Of a stretch of 64,000 bases of DNA, positions 10,556 to 21,290 are shown in pieces. A program made the position numbers and the translations under genes. The stretch is from Mycteria americana (Eukaryota; Chordata; Aves; Ciconiiformes; Ciconiidae). Each line of letters begins with the position of its first letter. Position 1 is the first letter of the stretch. The notes under the pieces are model-generated. The model did not search any database. It saw only the letters and a program-made list of their open reading frames with translations, and had not been told where the DNA came from. The stretch is from positions 55,707,562-55,771,561 of the forward strand of contig NC_134367.1 of NCBI RefSeq assembly GCF_035582795.1, written 5' to 3'.

Positions 10556-12047
10556 AACTATATGCTACATTTAGATGTATATAGAAAATGTAGATAATGA
10601 GGTAACATGAAAGTAGCAGAGGTAACAACAGAATTGTACCAATAATAATGAACAGCATATTGATCTGCAGTGAGAAGTGACTACCAGGTAGAGTGGTGCA
10701 ATTTAGGTCTACAAACACAGAGGCATTCATCCTGTAGCAAATGAAAGAGTAGTTCTGCTATGTGAATACACATTTGAGGTCTGCGTACACACGTCGTAAG
10801 ATTGTATGTAGATAATATAAAAGCAAGCGTTGATTTAAATTGCTTAGATTGCAGTCTTTTTAGGTTCATAAATTGACTAGCATAGGTGCCTTTGGACTTT
10901 GCTGGTGCTCCTATATGCTGTCACAATACTTCAACATAAATAATAAACAAAATTTTAATATAGTTTTGTATGCAAGACTAAGTCATAAACAGGATATGGA
11001 AACATAGTTAAAATGCATTTTGATCCCATAGCAACTGAAGGATGTGACGCGTTTTAGAATTCCTGTCTATTAATATGACGTCCTGTGGAAATGCTTTACA
11101 AATAAAAATATTTATGCGATGTCTTCAGCTACTGAAGTCTGTAGATAGAGATAGATATACGGAGAGCGAGAACTGGTTTTGTAAAACTCCAGCAGAAACA
11201 CTTAATTCGTTTCCAATGAATTGCCAATGTTGGAGGCAATTGAATGAAGGACAATAAAAACAATAAGCAGGAAAGATTAAAACTGTTAATTATACATAGT
11301 AGAGGAGAACAACAAACCAGGGGACTTAAAACATTTACAAGTATTTGGAAGAGTAAAGGTCAAGGCTAACAAAGAAGTATTAGTTGGAAAAGAGGATAGA
11401 AATTAAAGTCAGAAGTGGAAACACTAGGCTCAGTATCAGAAGTTTCTGGTGCTGTAATCAGCCTCCTAAAAAGTGAGGGAAGCTGCATGGCATGCAGCAG
11501 TCTGAGTGGGCTGGATTAGGCACAAGGAGGAATTCTGCTTTGACAGCAGTAAAATTGGCTTTCCCCTTTTGCAGGTATGATTCTTTTTTTCTGTCCTTTA
11601 TTTGCGCCTCCTGGGCATTGCAATCGCCCTCTGAAGGTTTTCCAGCTCTTCCTGTGCACCATGGTTGTACCACTCAATTCATGCAGAGACCGCGCTCTTG
11701 CTTACCTCAAATAATCTCTTCCGTTGCTCACTTCCTCTTGTGAGGCGCAGCTGCACTTTTGGGTTGTACACTGCTGTCAGATGAAACCCTAAGCCTGATT
11801 TATGATACCCTACGCCCAAGGCATCAACGCCCTTACAGACCCCCTGAATGGGTCTACGTGCGGGAAGATGGGTTACTTCTTAGCAGCTGCCAAAGTAATA
11901 CGGTGTCACCACGCAACTTGTTACAGGTGCTTTTGTTCTGTGCTTCTGCAGTGTCTGTTACTGTCATAGTCCTAGGCCCCAAAAGCACCCCACGTGCTGT
12001 AACAATAGAATAGATGGATGAGTGGTTTGATTGTCTTCTGGGACATT

Positions 12048-12602
12048 AATCATAGAATCACAGAATCGTTTAGGTTGGAAAAGACCTTTAAGCTCATCGA
12101 GTCCAACTGGTAACCTAGCACTGCCAAGTCCACCACTAAACCCTGTCCCTAAGCATCACATCTACACGTCTTTTGAATACCTCCAGGGATGGTGACTCAA
12201 ACACTCCCCTGGGCAGCCTGTATCAGTGCTTGACAACTCTTTTGGTGAAGAAGTTTTGCCTAATATCCAGTCTAAACCTCCCTTGGTGCAACTTGAGGGC
12301 ATTTCCTCTTGTCATGTGGCTTGTTACTTGGGAGAAGAGACCGACCCCTACCTCGCTACACCCTCCTTTCAGGTAGCTGTAGACAGCGATAAGGTCTCCC
12401 CTCAGCCTCATTTTCTCCAGGCTAAACAACCCCAGTTCCCTCAGCCGCTCCTCTAAGACTTCTGCCCCAGACCCTTCACCAGCTTCGTTGCCCTTCTCTG
12501 GACACGCTCCAGCACCTCAATGTCCCTCTTGTAGTGGGGGGCCCAAAACTGAGCACAGTATTCGAGGTGCGGCCTCACCAGTGCCGAGTACAGGGGGACA
12601 AT
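12048..12602 (-). mobile_element. CR1 LINE, 5'-truncated, well preserved
   Basis: The left edge has the diagnostic CR1 3' tail in reverse complement (ATCATAGAATCACAGAATC), followed by the conserved block ending in 'ggttggaaaagacctttaag'. The remaining roughly 500 bases match the CR1 3' UTR and end of the second ORF, including the 'tctggacacgctccagcacctcaatgtc' neighbourhood and the 'ctgagcacagtattcgaggtg' neighbourhood. Similarity stops at about 12602, a 5' truncation. CpG sites survive, so the copy is relatively young. It lies antisense to DSE inside intron 2. Only a fragment of the reverse transcriptase ORF end could be present, so it cannot move on its own. Confidence 0.92.
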
Positions 12603-15499
12603 GGAGCGGACAAATGTAGTTAATATATCCTTTTGGCCTATATGAAAATTCTCAAACTGTCTTCCATTAGTGTTAGCATCTGTGAAAACATTTCTGAAAA
12701 AAATAACTATGTTTTTAATTATCAGAATGTTTTTTTAAAAGTACTTCAGCTCAGGATACAATGCTGGTGCTCCAAAGGAAATCTTTCTGTAGTAGTTTAT
12801 AGTTTTATGCCTTTGATGGTAAAAGTGACTGAGCTTTCTTTCACTGAATGTGGATGCCTTAACAGGCATGTCTGTACTGGTTGGGAATTATCACCTTCAG
12901 GATTCTGGATATCAAAATGACTTTCTTACTCATTCTATACAGTGAGGTATGGAATAAAAGATCCCAGTAAGGGTTAGGAATAGTAATGTTAGTGCAGCAA
13001 AAAACTATTGAGAAAGCATTATATGGTAGGTTAAATTATTTAATAGAAGAAAATTTCAAATTCCCAGATTACAGTTTGGGCATGCAGACAATTTAAATCT
13101 TGTTTTTGCTTGAGGCAGAGAGAAGGTTATGCCTTCAGTGTGCGCATGTGTATGCCCTGTTAATTTATATATACACCGGTAAAATAGACAAATAAGCTTT
13201 TAAATTAAAGGAATAAATAGATGAAACTTCTATCGCAGATACCTTACACATCCTACTGTAAACTTACAAAAATACTTTGCAGTTGTTGTCCTATCTGTAG
13301 CATGGTGGAGAATCAGTGCAACCCTCCGTTCTTCCAGAATGATGGTCTCACACGGCTGTGTACTGCTCTAAATAGATCCATCGAGTTTTGTGCGTTGATC
13401 AAAGGACAGACACAAGATTAAATCTTGACTGCTGATGTGATGTCATATACTGATAATTCCAATAGGAGCTGGTTGGTTTTGGTTGCCTTTATGATTTTTC
13501 ATAGCACAGCTGTTATTCAGACATATAAGTTGATACAAAGCTTCTTTCAAGGTATTTCATATCACTTCAGAACAAGTGCAATACTAACACCTGGGTACCT
13601 GAGCTATACTTTATTTATTGTAGATTTGATTCTAAGTTATATTTGGGATTTCAGTATTTAAGCTTTTAAATACCTTTGACGTTATATAATTATGATGAAG
13701 CATATTTCTCATAGTGAAAAAATCAGAGGAAGAAATGAAGTAATGTCCCCTGGTGGTTAAGGTCGTAAGTGGTATTTTTCAAGTTGTAAGCAGTGATTTT
13801 TACACCTTTCCAGCATTTTTATTGGAGAGACAGATGGTCACTGGTTTTACCTCACTGACCAAAAGGCAGGTGGAGGAAGGACTCTTGACTGCTCTTATCT
13901 TGGGACATGGGAGTTTCCTGCACTGGTGTCCAGCCCCGCAGCTTTGAGAGGGACTCAGCAGTACTACTTTCTGATGTGGGAACTATACAGCTTGGGACTT
14001 TGGTCAGTAGATTTATTGTGATTGTTACAGTACAAAGATAACTTTATCGTTTTCTTGGTCCCACTCTGTCTGATGCCTGATTTTGCTGTATCAGGTATGT
14101 TTCTGTGAGTCAGTAGGAATCAAATGGCAATACATATGGGAATTAGTCTCTATTGACCCTTTCACCTCTCTGTTTTTGTGGACTTACCCTGCATTTTTTA
14201 GTACTTAAATGTAATTAGATTCAGTTAGAGGACTTAATTGCTCTCCCATTTTTAAATATGTTTGCAAAATATTTAGATCAGTGATAAAACTGAAAATGCT
14301 GGACAAAATAGCTCTCCAGTTGATGTGAATGTCATGATTTTAAAACACTACCATTTCCAACTGATTAATTCAGTTTTAGAGATGCTGCTCCTCTTATCAG
14401 CAACAGTCAACTGCAATGTGTGTGAAAAGATTTGCTAATTATTTGAGGTATTTGGACAAAGTGCAAAAAAAGAGTTCCTACAGAAGTTTGCTTTTCTCCA
14501 CTGTGATCTAACCTAGCGCTCCTCATAGCAAGCAGTTATGTTTTGGCAGCTGTAAGCATCGATGCAAAAAGATGCACACCCATCTTTATTTAATGGGACA
14601 AGATACCATGCACATCTCATTGCAACGTTACCTATTGGTTTCATGGTATTGGATGGCAGCAGCTGTTTCTGGTGGCTGACCATTTCTTGTTACAGTATCT
14701 ATGGCTCTCTCACCTGTTTTAGCATTGGGTGCTAAAATTGCTTATTTTAGTTTTAGTACTGGTACTTTTGAATGGCTTAACAAGGTGATCTTATGTAATT
14801 TAAGTCGTGACAAAAGTATAGTGATACTGTTGTTCAACATGAAATTGAGCATTACAATTATGAGCATTACAATTACAAGCATTACAAAAAACTGAGTAGA
14901 AGAAGTTTGCTTTCACTTTCAACAATTTATCAAGAAGTAATGCAAAATTATGAAAGTTAAGTGCTTGCTGATTCAGAGGTCACTGTCTAAGGTAAAACTT
15001 TGCAGGCTGAACCTGAAGATTTGCTTTTTGTCAGTATGGTGGAACAGATTTTCCATTAAATATTTGAACACAATTCTTACCCAAACACTTGTGGGGGTAA
15101 TTCACGTAGCAATAATGAGAACTGTAGCCTTTGTGGAAAATAGGAGCTGCCCAAAAGAAGACAAAACCTTGTAAAATCTGTGGAGATAAGTCTTTAAAGG
15201 GTAATTTTGAATTTTAAACTAGTTAAAATATATATTTATTTTTTTCCTTACGGGCATAAAGGTTGGATACTTGAGCTGAATGTCAGGGCTTCTCTTACCT
15301 TCTCTGGAGGCAGCGAGGCGCTTTGCAGGGCAGTTCAGAGGAAAGCCAGCATATCCGCAGCAGAGTTGCCAGGAGTTTGCCTGCAGCATCTCCTGAGCAA
15401 TCTAGAAGACGACAGCATGGGAGTGGGAAACCCATCTCTCACCGCGGGTGTGACTCCATCCACCTTCTTCTGGCTGGAGACTCCTGTTCCTGTTTGAGC

Positions 15500-16180
15500 G
15501 TTAGCCTTTCCCAGGGTACTCGGTGAGGTAGAGGAAGGCCTATGACTTCAGTGGGTCATGCAGTGAAGTCAAGGAGGGCCCATGTCCTCGATGGGTCACG
15601 CAGTGAGGTGGAGGAGAGCCGGTGTCCTCGATGGGTCATGCAGTGAGGTGGAAGAGGCCCCTGTCCTCGATGGGTCATGCAGTGAGGTGGAAGAGGCCCC
15701 TGTCCTCGATGGGTCACGCAGTGAGGTGGAGGAGAGCCAGTGTCCTCGATGGGTCACGCAGTGAGGTGGAAGAGGCCCCTGTCCTCAATGGGTCACGCAG
15801 TGAGGTGGAAGAGGCCCCTGTCCTCGATGGGTCACGCAGTGAGGTGGAAGAGGGCCCATGTCCTCGATGGGTCACGCAGTGAGGTGGAGGACAGCCAGTG
15901 TCCTCGATGGGTCACGCAGTGAGGTAGAAGAGGCCGGTGTCCTCGATGGTTCACACAGTGAGGTAGAAGAGGCCCCTGTCCTGGATGGGTCACGCAGTGA
16001 GGTAGAAGAGGCCCCTGTCCTCGATGGGTCACGCAGTGAGGTGGAAGAGGGCCTGTGTCCTCGATGGGTCACGCAGTGAGGTGGAAGAGGCCCCTGTCCT
16101 CGATGGGTCACACAGTGAGGTGGAAGAGCCCCCTGTCCTCGATGGGTCACACAGGGAGGTGCAGGAGGGCCCATGACCTC
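15500..16180. repeat. Minisatellite, about 17 units of 39-40 bp
   Basis: Tandem units begin at about 15544, 15584, 15624, 15663, 15702, 15742, 15781, 15820, 15860, 15900, 15939, 15978, 16017, 16057, 16096 and 16135, with a degraded unit before the first. Each contains TCCTCGATGGGTCACGCAG followed by TGAGGTGGAAGAGG and a CCC/TG spacer. Most units are 39 bp (13 codons) with occasional 40-bp units, so every frame stays open yet shifts. The predicted peptides are therefore repeat artefacts. Units are GC- and CpG-rich against AT-rich surroundings. The edge units are the most diverged, typical of arrays homogenised from the centre. It lies in DSE intron 2. Confidence 0.97.
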
Positions 16181-19100
16181 AGCAAGCGAAGGCGAGAGCT
16201 GTGCGCTGTGACAGTCACTCCTGGTGTGACTGAGTGGGCAGGTCTGACTTGTCCATGTCCCAGCCCTGCGCTCTGGGAAGCTCTTTCATTCAGAAACCTG
16301 AGTAATCTATGGTGTTGCGATGCCTCCAGTTTGTGGAAGTTTTAGTCACCAGAAATCTCACCTTTTCTGTTCCTGGCTGTAAATGTTGGTGAGATGCCCA
16401 TGTCAGGGGTGAGTCACGGACTAGCGTTGGAGATGCTAGCAGAGACACCTGCGATTTCTGCTTTTTAAGAAGTGATACAAGTGTTGTCCCAGCAAAAAGC
16501 ATCCGCAAAGCATAGTGGCTCTTCAGAACTGATACTGCAGAAAGCCACAATTCTTTACAGGTTTTTATTTTTGTAACGATCCACATGAAGGTCAGATTGC
16601 TTCAAGGATAGCTGTGCCAGCTGATGGTCCTAATGGTGCTGTCCTTTCCTCACCCCCCTCCGCTGCCCCTCTCCCACTCCTCTGCTCTCGCTGCTGGAGC
16701 GGCCTTTCTGGGCATGAGTGGCAGGAGTAAACAGGACCTCTCTTTTCCTTTAAATAGTGATTCAAACCAAGTGTATTTGGTGAACTTAATTGTATAAACC
16801 AATGTCCAGTTCAGTTACTGGCATCAGTTTTACAATACTTTTTTTTTGCTGCAGTTGAACATCTACTCATTGATGCAGATGGAGAGAACTGAAATAGTTA
16901 AGATTTAGTCTGTTTTTTCTAGAATAATTGGTGTTCTTTACTATTTGTTTCTGCTGGCAATGGAGTGGAAATTACAGCAAATGCTCTTTCAATCTAGGAC
17001 TAAGCGACAACCTTTTCAAAGCATATCGTATATTAGCATTTTCTTCCATGGGCAAGCATCCTTCACTGTCCTTTTAATTTTTAATACTTTATCAGGTCAT
17101 GGTTTCCAAACTGAATAAAACCCCCTCATTTTCAGAAAAGGTTGAGTTGCTTGGTAAAGTTTTTCTTGGAAGATGTGGCTGGTAATGATGTAGTGTAATG
17201 TGAGAGTAAGAAATTCTTTTAGCTTTAAAAAATGGTATTGTGAGTGCAATTTAAGCGATGAGAAGGCCCAAGCTCCTATTCTTTTGAGCCGTGTGTATCA
17301 AACAAACTTGTAACAGGTTCACTCACAACTGGTAAGTTGGAGCTTATGTGGCCAGTGATCTTTACATGTCTGGCTTCACCTAAACTATGCAGATCATCAA
17401 GGTTCATATGTGTGTCTTTGAACAGTGCTATGTGTTTCTTTAGCTTTCAGCATGCAAGTAAGTTAACTAAGGAAACCTCAAAGTATAGAGTTCAACACAG
17501 CTGAATATGCATTCTGCTTCAGTGTTTTTGGCTTGGTGTTCCCCCCCGGTACATTTATACCATTGAAATGAAATCTAAGTAGTCCCTAAATGTTACTGGT
17601 TTTGGTCACATTCTTTTGCTGAAGGTGCTTTGGTTCTTTTGCAAGCACCTGATAATTTTGGAAGTGGTTTTATATATATATCTTATGAATCAGTGTAGTT
17701 TCTAAACAGCTACTGAATTGAGGAATGGTGATCACGCCCATTAGCTCTACGGAGTTACCTGGATGAGTCAGTAAGGCAATGAAGCGTGTGGTCAGGTCTC
17801 GTCCTAGTCAGCGAAGTGCTTGGTGGTGTGCGTGGTTGAGGGCAGTTCTGCCGTTTGAAATCCCTGCAGGGGTGGTTTGGCATGGCTGTATCCAGAACCA
17901 TCCAGTTTGTGTTTCCTCGCTATCTGGGTGATAGTTTTTATTGCAAGTCCACACGTTTATTCTATTTGGATCTTTGTGATTGTTTTCATTATTACTTTTG
18001 CTGGTCCTGCTTTTAAGGACATTACAGATGAGAAAATGTTGAACATGTGTCTCTCTTCTCACTCTCTGTAGCACCGTTTGAGCCATAGTCATGCCATCCT
18101 GGGGCCTCGCATGGGCGATTCTCTCCACGTTGTTGTGGCTGGTGCCTCCACAGAGGTTTGCATGGAAAGGAAGGTGGACTCCCTTCTAGCTGCCTCCTCC
18201 CATCCACCAGTCACACCAGGCTGAGCCCTGCAAAGTTATGGGACAGGGCTCACTGGCCTTACCAAATTGTGGCTGCCATGGGTTATTGTCTTCATATCAT
18301 AGGACGGGTGTGAGTGTGATTTAAGCAAGAATAAATAAGACTGACTTTGTAGTCCTGCTTTTGTCACTGCCTATTGACTTTCTTACAGATCTTGACTCTG
18401 AATATGCTGCCTATGAATATACTATAGATCGGTTTTCCAGCTATTGCTGTTGTTAGTCTAAACAATGTAGTATGGTGGTTGCTTCTCATGTACAAGGTAA
18501 AAAAAGGGTTTACCTTCTCTATTATATGCACACATGCATGAGGGGAGAAAATGAGGGGGGTTATTGAATTCTTAAAATATGGACTATGAATTTTAGATAA
18601 GACTGGAGGTGTTTGATGTTGGTGAAATGCTGGGAAATGTGTGTCCAGATTTACAAAGAAGGAGTTCTGGGAAACCTTACTGTATACTCCCTAATTTCTG
18701 GTCAGAAAGACCCTAATTTAGGGAACTCTTAAAACCATCCCTAAATTTATGTATGTGCTTAATTCTCATTGATGTGCAGAAGTACTTACAGAAATCAAAC
18801 CAAGGAAAAGAATGAATGAAGTCCTTACTGCTAGCTTAGATTTTTTTCTGATTGTGTAAGCCGGGAAACTTCTTTCAATGTATGATCATCACAGAAAAAG
18901 TTACAGGCATTTTTTGCTTTTTTTCTTTTTTTTTTTTTTAGGTTCTTTCCTCTGCCCTCAGTTCTAAAGGATCATAGAGGCTTTAAAAAAAAACTATGTT
19001 TTTTTTTTTTTTTAATTATGAAAAAGCAGTTCTTTTCAACAGTTAAAAAAATGACATTGTGTTTCAAACATAATGTACTGGTTTGGCTGGTTTTTACCTC

Positions 19101-20271
19101 ATCCTTTCAAAATATACTGTTGTATGGTTTCCTTATAGATGAGAATATGAGTAGACTTGAGTATGCTTGTATAAACTATGGTGCATATTTCTTTGTACGT
19201 GTGTATGTGGTGAGAGACTATGTAGCTATAGTAAAAGTATTACCAAATAAACCACCCTGTGATCTGTGTAATGTGTCCTGTAATGATTGGTTTACATCCA
19301 AAGAAGGGTAAAACTTACTTGCAAAATGCATTAAAATACTATGAAAATGTCATCTTCCATTACGTTCTGTTAAAGCAATTATGCTACGCACTGTAATATA
19401 TAAATGTAGGCAGTTACAGGGTGCAATATTATTTTTACCCTAGGCAGGAATGCACAAGAAAATACGTACTTCTTGGCCAAAGATGCTTGCTCCCAAATTC
19501 ATTTTAGGAGCTGCACCTAGAGGGTCTGTGTACCCAGTAGTCATGGAGGGACCCAGTCTATCAAGGTTGTCTCATTGTCTGTGCTCATATTAATGACATC
19601 GTTGAATCAGGATGTGGGTCTCTAAATAAGGTTTTAGCAGCCTAAGTTTCTGTTAGAAAATTTTGGCATCTATAGGTAGGGAGCTGTGGGGAGAAATAAA
19701 AGGTTGCTTTGTACTTCAGCTTCTTATGAGTTTTATGACTGAATCCTATGAAACAGGTTTTCCATGGAAAAAAACATTTCATATTTGTTTTTAGGTTTTC
19801 TTTCCTTCTGTGTATTTCTCCTTTTAATAATTGAAAACTACTGTTCATTATTTACATAAAACTGTCTCTCTTGGGTCTGCTTTCTGCAACCTTTCCCCTC
19901 GGAAGAATTCTAGGAATTTGCTGGCTTTCCTCAGGGGGATCCTGGCCATGTTTTATCTGAGACTTCAGGCTAGATAGTTGGTAATTTTTATGAAGTAACT
20001 TACTATGTTTAAATACTTGCATTTAACCTCTGCATAGATTTGTCATTTGAGCACATTTTGAGAAGTCATGTACGTAGGAAAATATGTGCTTTCATTCAAC
20101 GTTCAGCCTTCTTGGTAGCTGGCAGTAAATCTCCACATGCAAAATGGAGAGCCCCTTAGAAAAATAATAATAATAATGCAAAAACTCTAAATGCCCTGAA
20201 GGCAAGGTATTTCAGCTGTTTTTCTAAGGCTTTGCTGCTTTCTCTTTCTCTTTTTTCTTTCTGACTTGTTC

Positions 20272-20290
20272 TTTTTTTTTTTTTTTTTTT
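20272..20290. repeat. T19 homopolymer tract
   Basis: A run of 19 T residues in DSE intron 2, about 530 bases upstream of the first coding exon. Probably length-variable. No retroposed sequence is recognisable next to it. Confidence 0.9.
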
Positions 20291-20821
20291 GAAAACGAGG
20301 ACGTGTCAGAACCAGAGGCCTCAAGCGCAGTATAAAATGACCCCGGCACAAACCTCCAGCATTCCTCATCCTTCCCTCTCCAGCTGCTAACATCAGCCAA
20401 GGCAGCACGCAGGCTTGGCTGCCGCCAGCACAAACTCCCTGGCTCTCCCCCTTCCTCCTCCCCTCCTGCCCTTCTCTGCTTGCCAGTACAGTCAGCACTG
20501 CTTCATATTAGGCACCGTTGCAATTATTTGAAATCTCCAGTACAAGAGCTGTCAGCGCGTTCCTTCGCCTCGTATCAGCTACTAGAGGGAAAGATGTGGG
20601 AAGGAGGGGCTTTCTTCAAAGTGTGCAGGTTTTTCTTTAGGATGAATTGTTCAGTAGGTATTTTGTCTGAAGTATTCATATAGAAATGATTTGAAAGCCA
20701 CCTGGACAATACGTGAGGTTCTTTAAGTCTAGATGGAATTGTATTTCCTAGAGAGCATCCTGAATTATAGTGCCTCATGGATTCATTTTCTAACTCTCTC
20801 TTTCACGTCTGTCTACCATAG

Positions 20822-21290
20822 GATATTTCAAAGATGGTTTGGCTGCCATTGAGACTTGGAGATCTGATGCCACAATGAGGACTCACACACGGGGAGCCCC
20901 AAGTGTGTTTTTCATACACGCAGTTTGCTTCGCCTTTGCCTACGGCACCAGGGAGGACCCAGACGCGATGGTTCCTTTTGTCAATGCCAACTATGACAGC
21001 TACCCCATGCTCTACTTCTCCAAAGGGGATGTGGAGGCTCTGCGTCTCCAGGCTGCCACCACGCACCAGCACATCGCGGCTCGTCTGATTGAGGCAGTGC
21101 AAACGATGCTGTCGAATCCCCTGGAGTACCTTCCTCCCTGGGACCCGAAGGAGTTCAGCGCTCGGTGGAATGAAATTTATGGCAACAACCTCGGGGCCCT
21201 GGCAATGTTCTGTGTGCTCTACCCTGAAAACATCGAGGCCATCAACATGGCCAAGGATTACATGGAGAGGATGGCGGCTCAGCCTAGTTG
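20822..21290 (+). CDS. DSE: DSE coding exon 1 (5' UTR 20822-20874, CDS from 20875)
   Basis: Acceptor CTACCATAG ends at 20821; donor AGTTG|GTAGAT begins at 21291. The CDS starts at ATG 20875 ([10 protein letters not shown]), the family's conserved N-terminus. The frame upstream is open to the exon edge but has no ATG and is closed by a TGA in the preceding leader exon, so 20875 is the only sensible start. The exon encodes residues 1-138 plus two bases of W139: a signal peptide (about residues 1-23, hydrophobic [13 protein letters not shown]) and the start of the alpha-helical toroid domain. A 14-codon upstream ORF (20834-20878) overlaps the start codon. Confidence 0.97.
20834..20878 (+). promoter_or_regulatory. 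14-codon upstream ORF overlapping the DSE start
   Basis: ATG at 20834 opens a 14-codon frame ending in TGA at 20876-20878. That stop shares two bases with the DSE ATG at 20875 (ATGA). It lies in the same exon as the start codon, so every DSE mRNA using this exon contains it. Such an arrangement can suppress the main frame or permit termination-reinitiation. The context of its ATG (AAGATGG, G at +4, A at -3) is strong. Confidence 0.75.

Larger units (their letters stand above)
6918..20821 (+). other. DSE: DSE intron 2 (large)
   Basis: The intron runs from donor GTAAGC (6918) to acceptor CTACCATAG (ends 20821), about 13.9 kb. It contains a MIR relic, a CR1 insertion, the 39-40 bp minisatellite, a GATA microsatellite (10539-10555), long T tracts (around 18920-18940 and 20272-20290) and a 35-bp interrupted palindrome at 10286-10320. 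A short exon-like frame on the minus strand (8123-8258) is the only coding-like item and is not recognised. The remaining open frames are short and unremarkable. Confidence 0.75.

Noticed and set aside
12173-12456. Open frames over the CR1 copy
   Set aside because: They fall inside the antisense, 5'-truncated CR1 LINE and correspond to its 3' region, not to a host gene.
15541-16174. Repetitive peptides (SSMGHAVRWKRPL or VLDGSRSEVEEAP units) and the idea of a CRISPR array
   Set aside because: They are translations of a 39-40 bp tandem minisatellite that shifts frame between units. There are no unique spacers between repeats, so it is not a CRISPR array.
20839-20874. A DSE start upstream of 20875 (extra 12 residues)
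   Set aside because: The extension begins at a TTG codon, not ATG. The frame has no upstream ATG and is closed by a stop in the preceding leader exon.
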